This document shows, one piece after another, positions 7,986-15,309 of a DNA stretch of 64,000 nucleotides. The DNA is taken from contig LS999831.1 of the NCBI GenBank assembly GCA_900537185.1, positions 62,001 through 126,000 on the forward strand, written 5' to 3'. The stretch comes from Cytophagales bacterium Alg240-R148. GTDB taxonomy: Bacteria; Bacteroidota; Bacteroidia; Cytophagales; Cyclobacteriaceae. The translations under genes and the position numbers were made by a program. The stretch's first letter is position 1. Each line of letters begins with the position of its first letter. The notes below the pieces were generated by a model, which searched no databases, was not told the origin of the DNA, and saw only the letters and a list, made by a program, of their open reading frames with translations.

Positions 7986-10676
7986 ATGCCGAATTCAAGA
8001 CCAAACGACATACCTTTTGAGGCCATTTTTAATGCGGCACCGGATGCGGTAATCATTACCAATAACAAGGGGAAAATTGCGCTTATAAACAAACAAGCGG
8101 AGACCATGTTTGGGTATTCTCAGAAAGAATTAGAAGGAGCAGCTATTGAAACCCTAATACCAAAACGCTTCCATAAAAACCATGGTCCGCACCGGGATAA
8201 ATATGCCAAAGAACCTAAATTTAGGAGTATGGGAGCCAATCTCGATTTATTTGGCTTACACAAAAACGGTTCGGAAATTCCTGTTGAAATTAGCTTGAGC
8301 CCAATCACCCATCAAGGAGAAACTTGGATAACCAGTGCCATACGGGACGTTTCAGAGAAAAAACAAATTGAAAGATTAAACAGCGAACAAAAAGAAAAAA
8401 TCAACAATATCTTTCAAAATGTACCTGGTACAATTTACCGATGTCTTTGTGAAAAAGAATGGCCTATGGTAATGATTAGTGAACAAATCCAGTCATTAAC
8501 AGGGTACAAACCAAAAGATTTTATCGGAAAAAACGCAAAACCTTTTGTAGAAGTTATACATGAAGACGATCGACTTTTGGTAGAAAATGCGGTAATGCTT
8601 TCTGTAAGCAAAAACCAAAGCTACAATATGGACTACCGAGTAGTCCATAAAAATGGTTCTGTTAAGTGGGTAAATGAAAGAGGGCTGGGCATTTACAAGG
8701 ACAACGGAGAAGTATTGTTTCTGGATGGTGTTATTTTCGACATTACAGAAAGAAAAGAAATTGAAGATGAGTTGTTGCACAAACAAGCTATATTAAACGA
8801 AGCAGAAAGGCTTGGTAATTTTGGTGGATGGGAATACAACATCGCTACTCAAAAAATTCATTGGTCCGACCAAGTATATGCAATTCACAATTTCAATAAA
8901 GAAGAAAACAAAGATTGGATCAAAGAAAGTATTCAATGTTATGCGGAAGAAGACCGCTCCAAATTAACACAAGCATTTTTAGATTGTATTGAGCATGGCA
9001 CGCGCTACGATTTAGAGCTTCGGTTTACACCGCTCAACAAAGAAATGATGTGGGTGAGAACAGTGGGCATACCGCTGTACGATGAAGCGGGCAATGCCAT
9101 CAGTATAATAGGCAATATAATTGATGTAACAGAATACAAAACGGCTAGCGAAGCACTGTTCAGGGCTAAAAATGATGCGGAAGCTGCAAACAGAGCTAAA
9201 AGTTCCTTTTTAGCCAATATGAGTCATGAATTGCGGACTCCTATGAATGCCATCATTGGCTATAGTGAAATGCTCATTGAAGATGCCGAAGATTCAGAGC
9301 AAACCGAGTTTATTCCAGATTTAGAAAAAATTAAAAATGCCGGTAAACACTTATTGGAATTGATAAATGACGTATTGGACCTTTCCAAGGTGGAAGCCGG
9401 AAAAATGGATGTTGTCTGGGAAAGGATCAACCTGTCCGAATTGTTGGCCGAGGTAGAACAAACTGTTGCTGGTTTGATTCAAAATAATGCAAACACCTTC
9501 ATTATAAACAACAATGTATCCCAAGAAGATTTCACGGGGGACTACATTAAAATCAAACAAGCCTTGCTTAACATTTTAAGCAATGCGGCCAAATTTACTC
9601 AAAACGGCTCTATCACATTGTCTTCTACTTTAATTGAAGACCGCATCCATTTCGAAATTTCAGATACAGGGATTGGTATTCCGGAAAAGAAACTCCCTCT
9701 TCTGTTCGAAGAGTTTACCCAAGCAGATGAAACAACCACTAGAGAATATGGTGGCACTGGTTTGGGGCTTGCTATTACCAAACGTTTTTGCGAAATTATG
9801 CAGGGCAGCATAACAGTAAAAAGCGAATTGGGGCAGGGATCTACTTTTACCATTGTTGTTCCGGTAACTCCACATATCGAATCTCCTACTGAAAATAAAA
9901 CACCAGCTGCAACCCATCCATTAAATGAGAAAATAAGACCAGTTTTGGTTATTGAAGACGACCCAGATGCTTCTGCCTTAATCCAAAGAATTTTGTCTAA
10001 AGACGGCTACAATGTTGTAATAGCAGGCAACGGAGAGGAAGGGCTGGAATTGGCTAAAAAGCACCAGCCGTTCGCCATTACTTTGGATGTAATGATGCCA
10101 GAAAAGGATGGTTGGTCTGTTTTACTGGACTTAAAAGCAGATCCAAATCTCAACCAAATTCCAGTGATCATGATTTCGGTTCTGGATAACTTGGACTTAG
10201 GGTATGCGCTGGGAGCAAAAGGGTACTTAACCAAACCCATCCAAAAAGAATTATTGTTGGATACTATTGATCGTTGCATCCCTGAAAACAACGAAAGTAA
10301 TGGACCAGTATTAATAGTAGACGATGAAAAAGAAGCCCAATTGTTGTTGGACAAAATTTTATCCAAAAAAGGATGGCATACCCAAGTTGCCAACAATGGA
10401 AAAGAAGCACTGGAAGCGGTATACTTGACCCCACCTTCTTTGATTCTATTGGATTTGATGATGCCTGTAATGGACGGCTTTACCTTTATGGAAGAACTAA
10501 GGAAGTTTGACCCGAAAGCAGAAATACCGGTAATAGTGATCACTGCAAGGGATCTATCAAAAGAGGAAATACTAGAGTTGGATCAAAACGTACAGCAAAT
10601 TGTACACAAAGGTGCTTACGAAATTGATCAGCTTATGCAGCAAATAAAAAATTTGGTAAACAACATTAAACAATAA
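7986..10676 (+). CDS. Hybrid histidine kinase with three PAS and two receiver domains
   Basis: The 896-residue protein has no membrane helix or signal peptide and should be cytoplasmic. Domains in order: PAS1 (about 8-120; motif PDAVIITNNKG), PAS2 (about 140-255), PAS3 (about 275-380), HisKA with His414 in ANMSHELRTPMN, HATPase_c (about 515-630; N-box LNILSNAAKFTQ, G1 DTGIGIP, G2 GGTGLGLAI), REC1 (about 648-760; Asp in LDVMMPEKDG) and REC2 (about 770-890; Asp in LDLMMPVMDG). Both receivers keep acidic pair, Asp and Lys. Together with the two flanking receiver genes this gives four phosphoacceptor domains in one operon, so a phosphorelay with branching output is likely. Confidence 0.93.
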   Translation: MPNSRPNDIPFEAIFNAAPDAVIITNNKGKIALINKQAETMFGYSQKELEGAAIETLIPKRFHKNHGPHRDKYAKEPKFRSMGANLDLFGLHKNGSEIPVEISLSPITHQGETWITSAIRDVSEKKQIERLNSEQKEKINNIFQNVPGTIYRCLCEKEWPMVMISEQIQSLTGYKPKDFIGKNAKPFVEVIHEDDRLLVENAVMLSVSKNQSYNMDYRVVHKNGSVKWVNERGLGIYKDNGEVLFLDGVIFDITERKEIEDELLHKQAILNEAERLGNFGGWEYNIATQKIHWSDQVYAIHNFNKEENKDWIKESIQCYAEEDRSKLTQAFLDCIEHGTRYDLELRFTPLNKEMMWVRTVGIPLYDEAGNAISIIGNIIDVTEYKTASEALFRAKNDAEAANRAKSSFLANMSHELRTPMNAIIGYSEMLIEDAEDSEQTEFIPDLEKIKNAGKHLLELINDVLDLSKVEAGKMDVVWERINLSELLAEVEQTVAGLIQNNANTFIINNNVSQEDFTGDYIKIKQALLNILSNAAKFTQNGSITLSSTLIEDRIHFEISDTGIGIPEKKLPLLFEEFTQADETTTREYGGTGLGLAITKRFCEIMQGSITVKSELGQGSTFTIVVPVTPHIESPTENKTPAATHPLNEKIRPVLVIEDDPDASALIQRILSKDGYNVVIAGNGEEGLELAKKHQPFAITLDVMMPEKDGWSVLLDLKADPNLNQIPVIMISVLDNLDLGYALGAKGYLTKPIQKELLLDTIDRCIPENNESNGPVLIVDDEKEAQLLLDKILSKKGWHTQVANNGKEALEAVYLTPPSLILLDLMMPVMDGFTFMEELRKFDPKAEIPVIVITARDLSKEEILELDQNVQQIVHKGAYEIDQLMQQIKNLVNNIKQ

Positions 10677-10677
10677 A

Positions 10678-11565
10678 ATGGCAATTGTATTGGTAGTAGA
10701 CGATCAGGAACAAAACAGAGAAATCCTGAGAAGAAGATTGGAACGAAAAGGGCATACCATCGTGGAAGCAGAGGACGGACCAGAGGCTTTAGATAAAATA
10801 AAAAAGCAGCCTTTTGACATTGTATTGCTCGACATCCGAATGCCAGGGATGGATGGCAATGAAGTGTTGGAAAAAATAAGAGCAAACTGGAACCCCATGG
10901 AACTTCCAGTAATTATGGTAAGCGCAGAATCAGATTCAAAAACCATGGTCAAATCATTGGGGCTTGGTGCCGATGATTATGTCACAAAACCGGTAGACAT
11001 GCCAGTTCTTTTGGCCAGAATGGAAAACAAATTAAAATTACGCGCCAACCAGCAACCAAAAGAAACGGCCGCCCAGTCTCTCAATCCAAAAGAAAAAATT
11101 GAGGCTCTTTTGACTACAGGAGAAAACAACCATGTGGAGTTTAAATCTACCCTCAGATGGAATATTCATGCTGGTAAACTGGGTAAAGAAATAGAAATTT
11201 CTTGGATGAAAACGGTGGTGGCATTTTTAAATACTGAAGGCGGCACTTTGTTGGTTGGTGTGGACGATACTGGAAAGGTCTTGGGAACCTCTTTGGATAA
11301 ATTTAAAAACGACGACAAATACTTACTACATGTCAACAATTCAATAAAAGACTTTATTGGTCTTGAATACATCAGCCATATTGATTTTGACTTGGTCCAA
11401 ATGGAAGAGGAAAAAGTGCTTTGCGTAGAATGCCGCCCAACCAAAGAAGCAGTTTTTCTTAAAAACAATGGAGAAGATGAGTTTTATGCTCGTTTTGGCC
11501 CAAGCTCAAGAAAACTATCTACCAAAGAAGTTTTGGGATATATGGGAGGTAAAAAACAAAATTAA
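10678..11565 (+). CDS. Receiver domain fused to AlbA_2/Schlafen-type domain
   Basis: Residues 1-120 are a receiver (VDDQEQNRE; Asp in VLLDIRMPGMDG; Lys in YVTKPVD). After a short linker, residues about 140-290 match the AlbA_2 (Schlafen AAA_4) domain: an early Glu in NNHVEFKSTLRWN, the glycine-rich strand-turn FLNTEGGTLLVGVDDTGKVLG, and the late segment EFYARFGPSSRKL. AlbA_2 domains are reported in nucleic-acid-binding and ATPase-like proteins, usually joined to helix-turn-helix regions. As the output of a two-component receiver it is unusual. The gene starts 1 base after the hybrid kinase stop, so it is the probable output of that kinase. Whether it binds DNA, RNA or nucleotide is unknown. 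Confidence 0.85.
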   Translation: MAIVLVVDDQEQNREILRRRLERKGHTIVEAEDGPEALDKIKKQPFDIVLLDIRMPGMDGNEVLEKIRANWNPMELPVIMVSAESDSKTMVKSLGLGADDYVTKPVDMPVLLARMENKLKLRANQQPKETAAQSLNPKEKIEALLTTGENNHVEFKSTLRWNIHAGKLGKEIEISWMKTVVAFLNTEGGTLLVGVDDTGKVLGTSLDKFKNDDKYLLHVNNSIKDFIGLEYISHIDFDLVQMEEEKVLCVECRPTKEAVFLKNNGEDEFYARFGPSSRKLSTKEVLGYMGGKKQN

Positions 11566-11568
11566 CAC

Positions 11569-11606
11569 ACTTGTTCCGTTGCAGGTTGCTTTGCAACGGA
11601 ACAAGT
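11569..11606. terminator. Perfect 15-bp inverted repeat between convergent genes
   Basis: The arms ACTTGTTCCGTTGCA and TGCAACGGAACAAGT match perfectly around an 8-base loop, 4 bases after the REC-AlbA_2 stop and 9 before the stop of the convergent transporter gene. It is probably a bidirectional terminator. Unlike the other terminators in this window it has no A/T-run flanks, so another role is possible. Confidence 0.6.
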
Positions 11607-11614
11607 TAAACCAA

Positions 11615-12028
11615 TTAATGCGGCAAGCGATCTTTTACAATACCGTATACGAAAGTCCCCAACACGGCACTAAATACCACCACCAACATGGCAACAAAAC
11701 CATTTCCGACCAGAGTAAACATTGGACCAGGACAAGCCCCAGTCATGGCCCACCCAAGTCCAAAAATTATTCCTCCAATCAAATACCTGGGAACTGACAT
11801 TTTTTTTGGCATAAAATGAATCGGCATGCCATCTTTACTTTTAAACCCTGTTTTTTTGATCCAAAAAACCATCAAGCCACCTAAAACAACGGCCGAACCA
11901 ATGATTCCAAACATATGAAACGACTGAAACTTAAACATTTCATAAATTCTATACCAAGAAATCACTTCCGCCTTCGTCATAATGACTCCAAACATGAGGC
12001 CTGCTAAATAATATTTTATTTTATTCAT
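11615..12028 (-). CDS. YeeE/YedE-type sulfur transporter, C-terminal half
   Basis: The 137-residue membrane protein has about four hydrophobic helices and the conserved Cys motif TGACPGPMF (Cys99). It belongs to the short YeeE/YedE half proteins (DUF6691 type) that occur paired with a second half. In the characterised full-length YeeE, three cysteines along the channel relay thiosulfate; here one lies in this half and two in the gene before it. It is the last gene of the sulfur operon, 9 bases after its partner. Substrate (thiosulfate or another sulfane-sulfur compound) is inferred from family and context. Confidence 0.85.
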   Translation of the reverse strand: MNKIKYYLAGLMFGVIMTKAEVISWYRIYEMFKFQSFHMFGIIGSAVVLGGLMVFWIKKTGFKSKDGMPIHFMPKKMSVPRYLIGGIIFGLGWAMTGACPGPMFTLVGNGFVAMLVVVFSAVLGTFVYGIVKDRLPH

Positions 12029-12037
12029 GGGTAGTTA

Positions 12038-12601
12038 TTATAATCTTAAAATTATGGGTAGAAGAAAAAAAGTCATGAGCAATCCTCCAATAAAAAAGCC
12101 AACGACAGCAATAAGTGAAGGGACTTGAAGGTCCGAAAGCCCACTAATTGCATGTCCAGAAGTACAACCCCCAGCATACCTGGCTCCAAAACCAACCAAA
12201 AACCCACCAAAAACCATCATCACAATACCTCTTAAGGAAAATAAAGCGTCAACACCAAACAACGACTCTGGCAGAATTCCACCTCCTTGGGTGTCAACAC
12301 CCAACGCATTTAACTCGGAAACTATCGCCTCCGAAAGTTGAAGGGGATGTCCGTTAGACAAATACTCTGAGGCCAAATACCCCCCAGTAATAGTTCCTAG
12401 AACAAAGACCAAGTTCCAAACCTGACTTCTCCAATCAAAATTAAAAAACTCAGCATACTTACCTGCGCCTCCAATGGCGCACATGGTTCTTAAATTGGCT
12501 GACATGCCAAAATTTTTACCAAAGTACAGCATTACAAACATTACCACAGCAATCATGGGCCCAGCGACATACCAAGGCCATGGTTCTTTTATCAATTCCA
12601 T
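12038..12601 (-). CDS. YeeE/YedE-type sulfur transporter, N-terminal half
   Basis: The 187-residue polytopic protein contains two cysteines in glycine-rich settings, Cys41 (TMCAIGGAG) and Cys146 (AGGCTSGHAISG), which fit the Cys relay of YeeE/YedE channels. A periplasmic-looking loop (about 80-118) separates its helices. It sits between the universal stress protein gene (6 bases) and the other half-transporter (9 bases), so the two halves are probably co-translated and assemble into one channel in the inner membrane. Import of thiosulfate for the rhodaneses upstream, or export of a sulfur product, are both possible. Confidence 0.87.
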   Translation of the reverse strand: MELIKEPWPWYVAGPMIAVVMFVMLYFGKNFGMSANLRTMCAIGGAGKYAEFFNFDWRSQVWNLVFVLGTITGGYLASEYLSNGHPLQLSEAIVSELNALGVDTQGGGILPESLFGVDALFSLRGIVMMVFGGFLVGFGARYAGGCTSGHAISGLSDLQVPSLIAVVGFFIGGLLMTFFLLPIILRL

Positions 12602-12607
12602 CCTTTA

Positions 12608-13462
12608 TTATTTTTTTGAATAGGTTATTAGCGGCCTAAAAATATGGTTGACTAAAGACGTAGCTTCACAACCGGAAAGGGCATAACCTAACTTTGATTT
12701 GTTCTTTTTTTCTATAGCAATGATGTCTATTTCCATCGCATGGCTAGCATCAAAATTATTCGAGAAATTTAAAATTCCAGATTCTTTTGAGGTATCATTG
12801 TATACATGGAACTTGGTGTTTTCCATCCCATTATGCTCTGCAAAACTTCTCATCCTCTCCATGGCATCCGATGTTGTGGTATAATGGGAAGAGGTATTGA
12901 CCCACAAAAGGTGCATGGTAGATTGAAACACCTTTTGCAAGGCTTTTAATGTAGTTAGATCAACCTCCTGCCCAGTATCAAAATCCCCAGTGATTAAAAA
13001 GTTTGAAAAGTTAAGCCCCTCTCTGTTGCATTTTAAAGACAAAACCGGTACTTCCGATTGCAACACCACTTGTTCTGTAATAGATCCAGAAATAAATTCT
13101 TTCAAACCAGACACTCCATGGGTACCCATTATGATAAGGTCAATGGAATTTTCTTGCACATACGCTTGCACAGTATTCAAAAACCGACCAAATACCACAT
13201 TGCTCCTAGCCTTGCACTTCAAATCGCCGCACCATTCTTCCATTGTATGCTTGGACGAGTCCAACTCTTTGGTCAGTAGTAATACATCGTCGGCCATTCC
13301 CTCTTCTAGATCTCCAGACCGAGTTAGTACTACTTCTGATGGCACGTCCACCACTTTTAAAACATGCAGTTCCGAGCGGGTATGGAAGGCTACTTGGTCT
13401 GCTAATTGCCGTGCATAGGACGACAATTCTGAAAAATCAGTGAGTAATAAAATCTTATTCAT
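12608..13462 (-). CDS. Universal stress protein (tandem Usp domains)
   Basis: From the ATG at 13462 the product is 284 residues and begins MNKILLLTDFSELSSYARQL, a standard Usp start. An in-frame extension to 13528 would overlap the preceding rhodanese gene and is rejected. The first Usp domain has the nucleotide-binding loop GTHG-x9-GS (GTHGVSGLKEFISGS), so ATP binding is likely. The second half is a more divergent Usp-like domain without a clear loop. Universal stress proteins are common next to sulfide-oxidation and YeeE genes in Bacteroidota; the role here is probably redox or energy-stress signalling. Confidence 0.88.
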   Translation of the reverse strand: MNKILLLTDFSELSSYARQLADQVAFHTRSELHVLKVVDVPSEVVLTRSGDLEEGMADDVLLLTKELDSSKHTMEEWCGDLKCKARSNVVFGRFLNTVQAYVQENSIDLIIMGTHGVSGLKEFISGSITEQVVLQSEVPVLSLKCNREGLNFSNFLITGDFDTGQEVDLTTLKALQKVFQSTMHLLWVNTSSHYTTTSDAMERMRSFAEHNGMENTKFHVYNDTSKESGILNFSNNFDASHAMEIDIIAIEKKNKSKLGYALSGCEATSLVNHIFRPLITYSKK

Positions 13463-13478
13463 TCCAACTAATAGTATA

Positions 13479-13496
13479 GCGCCGCAAATGCGGCGC
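13479..13496 (-). promoter_or_regulatory. GC-rich hairpin between rhodanese and usp genes
   Basis: GCGCCGCA and TGCGGCGC form an 8-bp inverted repeat with almost no loop in the 41-base gap. It has no T-run, so it looks more like an RNA-processing or differential-expression hairpin than a terminator. Confidence 0.4.
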
Positions 13497-13503
13497 AGTT
13501 CAA

Positions 13504-13815
13504 TTATAAAACAACCGGTCCGTTCCAAGCCATCATTCCACCATCCAAATTATAAATGGATTTGAACCCTTGAGACTCCATGAAACCACTAGCAGAGCCA
13601 GACCTGTTACCACTTCGGCACACCATAAAATAAATACCGTTCTTATCAAGTGATTTTATTTTTTCTGAAAAATCCGGAGCAAACATATTGATGTTTCTTG
13701 CGCCTTCAATCCTACCATCTTGAACTTCTTCTTCGGTTCTCACATCTATGATTACCCCATTTTTATTTTTCTCTATCAATTCCTTGAATTGAGTTGAATC
13801 TACATTGTGAATCAT
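13504..13815 (-). CDS. Single-domain rhodanese sulfurtransferase
   Basis: From the ATG at 13815 the protein has 103 residues and starts MIHNVDSTQFKEL; the in-frame extension to 13857 would overlap the upstream gene and is not used. It contains the rhodanese CDC25-like fold signatures IIDVRTEEE and the active loop FMVCRSGNRS, with the persulfide-forming Cys. It lacks a signal peptide and should be cytoplasmic. Only 5 bases separate it from the persulfide dioxygenase gene, so it probably accepts or donates sulfane sulfur in the same pathway, for example from glutathione-like persulfide to thiosulfate. Confidence 0.9.
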   Translation of the reverse strand: MIHNVDSTQFKELIEKNKNGVIIDVRTEEEVQDGRIEGARNINMFAPDFSEKIKSLDKNGIYFMVCRSGNRSGSASGFMESQGFKSIYNLDGGMMAWNGPVVL

Positions 13816-13820
13816 TTTTT

Positions 13821-15233
13821 TTAAATTAAAGTTGTTGGACAAACATATTCTGTACAAGCAATTGCATTTTCTTTTATCGCTTTAAACCCGCCTGCTACAT
13901 CGATCACCCTATCAAACCCATTCATTTTCAAAATAGAAGCAGCAATCATGGATCTGTATCCACCAGCACAGTGTACGTAATAGGTTTTGGACTTATCCAA
14001 TTCAGGCAAATGCTCCCATAGTTGGTCCAATGGGAAATTGGTAACATTAGAAGCGGCTACATGTTCGCTTAAATATTCGGTGTTTTTTCTTACATCTAAA
14101 ATGACTTTTTCTGTTTCCAGGACCTGAGCCAACTCTTTGGCATGAATGGACTGAATGGATTCAACCGAAAAACCAAAATTTTCCCAAGCTTGAATGCCTC
14201 CTTCCAGAAAGCCCAATGTATTGTCATAGCCAACTCTAGAGAGCCGCGTTACTACCTCTTCTTCACGACCAGGCTCTGAAAGAAACACGATGGGCTGTTT
14301 TAGATTAGATACCAAGGCACCCACCCAAGGAGCAAAACCACCATCAATTCCAATATTTATACTGCCAGTTATAAAACCATCTTTAAAATCCTGAGGCGGA
14401 CGCGTATCCAACACCAATGCCTTTTCAGCAGTTTTTATATCGTTGAATAAAGACGGAGACAACGGAATGTTTCCTTTGGATAAGATAGCATCTATATTGG
14501 CATACCCCTCTTTGTTTAATCGTACATTTTCAGGGAAATATTGAGGAGGAGCAGACAAACCAGTTGTTACTTCTTGGATGAATTCTGCCTTGCTCATATC
14601 TGCTCGCAATGCATAATTGGTTTTTTTCTGATTGCCTAAAGAATCAAAAGTCTCGCTGCTCATGTTTTTGCCACAAGCGGAGCCCGCACCATGCCCTGGA
14701 TACACCAATACATCCTCAGGTAATGTCATGATTTTTTGCCTTAGAGAATCATATAAAAGACCGGCCAAATCCTCTTGACTTAAATCAGACTTAACCGCTA
14801 AATCTGGTCTCCCAACATCTCCAATAAACATGGTATCACCTGAAAATATGGCATGTGGCTTTCCATTTTCATCCAACAACAAATAGGTTGTTGATTCTTG
14901 CGTATGCCCTGGAGTATGCAATACTCTTATTGTAACCGCTCCTACCTTAAATTCTTGATTGTCTTGAGCAATTAGTGCATCGTAACTTGTTGTAGCCGAA
15001 GGGCCAAAAACGATGGTCGCTCCAGTTTTTTCTGCCAATGTAACGTGGCCAGATACAAAATCTGCGTGAAAGTGCGTTTCAAATATATATTTAATATTAG
15101 CTCCTTCACTCTTTGCTTTTTCCAAATAGGGCTTACTTTCCCTTAAAGGGTCAATAATCGCCACTTCACCTGCCGACTCAATGTAATAAGCGCCTTGAGC
15201 CAAGCATCCTGTATAAATCTGTTCTACTTTCAT
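13821..15233 (-). CDS. Persulfide dioxygenase-like MBL hydrolase fused to two rhodanese domains
   Basis: Residues 1-240 form a metallo-beta-lactamase fold of the ETHE1/persulfide dioxygenase type, with H54-x-H56-x-D58 in FETHFHADF, the second His motif HTPGHTQEST and the late PGHGAGSACG. Residues about 255-350 form a rhodanese domain that lacks the catalytic Cys (its loop reads FLSEPGREEE), and about 365-460 a rhodanese domain with Cys422 in YVHCAGGYRS. The predicted reaction is oxidation of low-molecular-weight persulfide to sulfite, with sulfur transfer by the second rhodanese. It is the first gene of the sulfur operon and follows a Crp-like palindrome. Confidence 0.92.
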   Translation of the reverse strand: MKVEQIYTGCLAQGAYYIESAGEVAIIDPLRESKPYLEKAKSEGANIKYIFETHFHADFVSGHVTLAEKTGATIVFGPSATTSYDALIAQDNQEFKVGAVTIRVLHTPGHTQESTTYLLLDENGKPHAIFSGDTMFIGDVGRPDLAVKSDLSQEDLAGLLYDSLRQKIMTLPEDVLVYPGHGAGSACGKNMSSETFDSLGNQKKTNYALRADMSKAEFIQEVTTGLSAPPQYFPENVRLNKEGYANIDAILSKGNIPLSPSLFNDIKTAEKALVLDTRPPQDFKDGFITGSINIGIDGGFAPWVGALVSNLKQPIVFLSEPGREEEVVTRLSRVGYDNTLGFLEGGIQAWENFGFSVESIQSIHAKELAQVLETEKVILDVRKNTEYLSEHVAASNVTNFPLDQLWEHLPELDKSKTYYVHCAGGYRSMIAASILKMNGFDRVIDVAGGFKAIKENAIACTEYVCPTTLI

Positions 15234-15250
15234 TTCAATTGCTTTTGAAA

Positions 15251-15258
15251 CAAAACTA
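15251..15258 (-). promoter_or_regulatory. Candidate -7 element of the sulfur operon
   Basis: On the minus strand the bases read TAGTTTTG, a match to the Bacteroidota -7 consensus TAnnTTTG, 17 bases before the ATG at 15233. No TTG is found at the usual -33 distance, which fits an activator-dependent promoter. Confidence 0.5.
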
Positions 15259-15277
15259 CAACAGCATTCTCCAGATT

Positions 15278-15297
15278 TCTGTGACAGGTATCACAGA
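15278..15297. promoter_or_regulatory. Crp-like palindrome upstream of the sulfur operon
   Basis: TCTGTGA-N6-TCACAGA is a perfect 7-bp-arm palindrome containing TGTGA-N6-TCACA, the classical Crp/Fnr-superfamily half-site arrangement. Its centre lies about 42 bases upstream of the start site predicted from the -7 element, the spacing of a class II activator site. Confidence 0.6.
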
Positions 15298-15309
15298 GGC
15301 AACAAAAAA

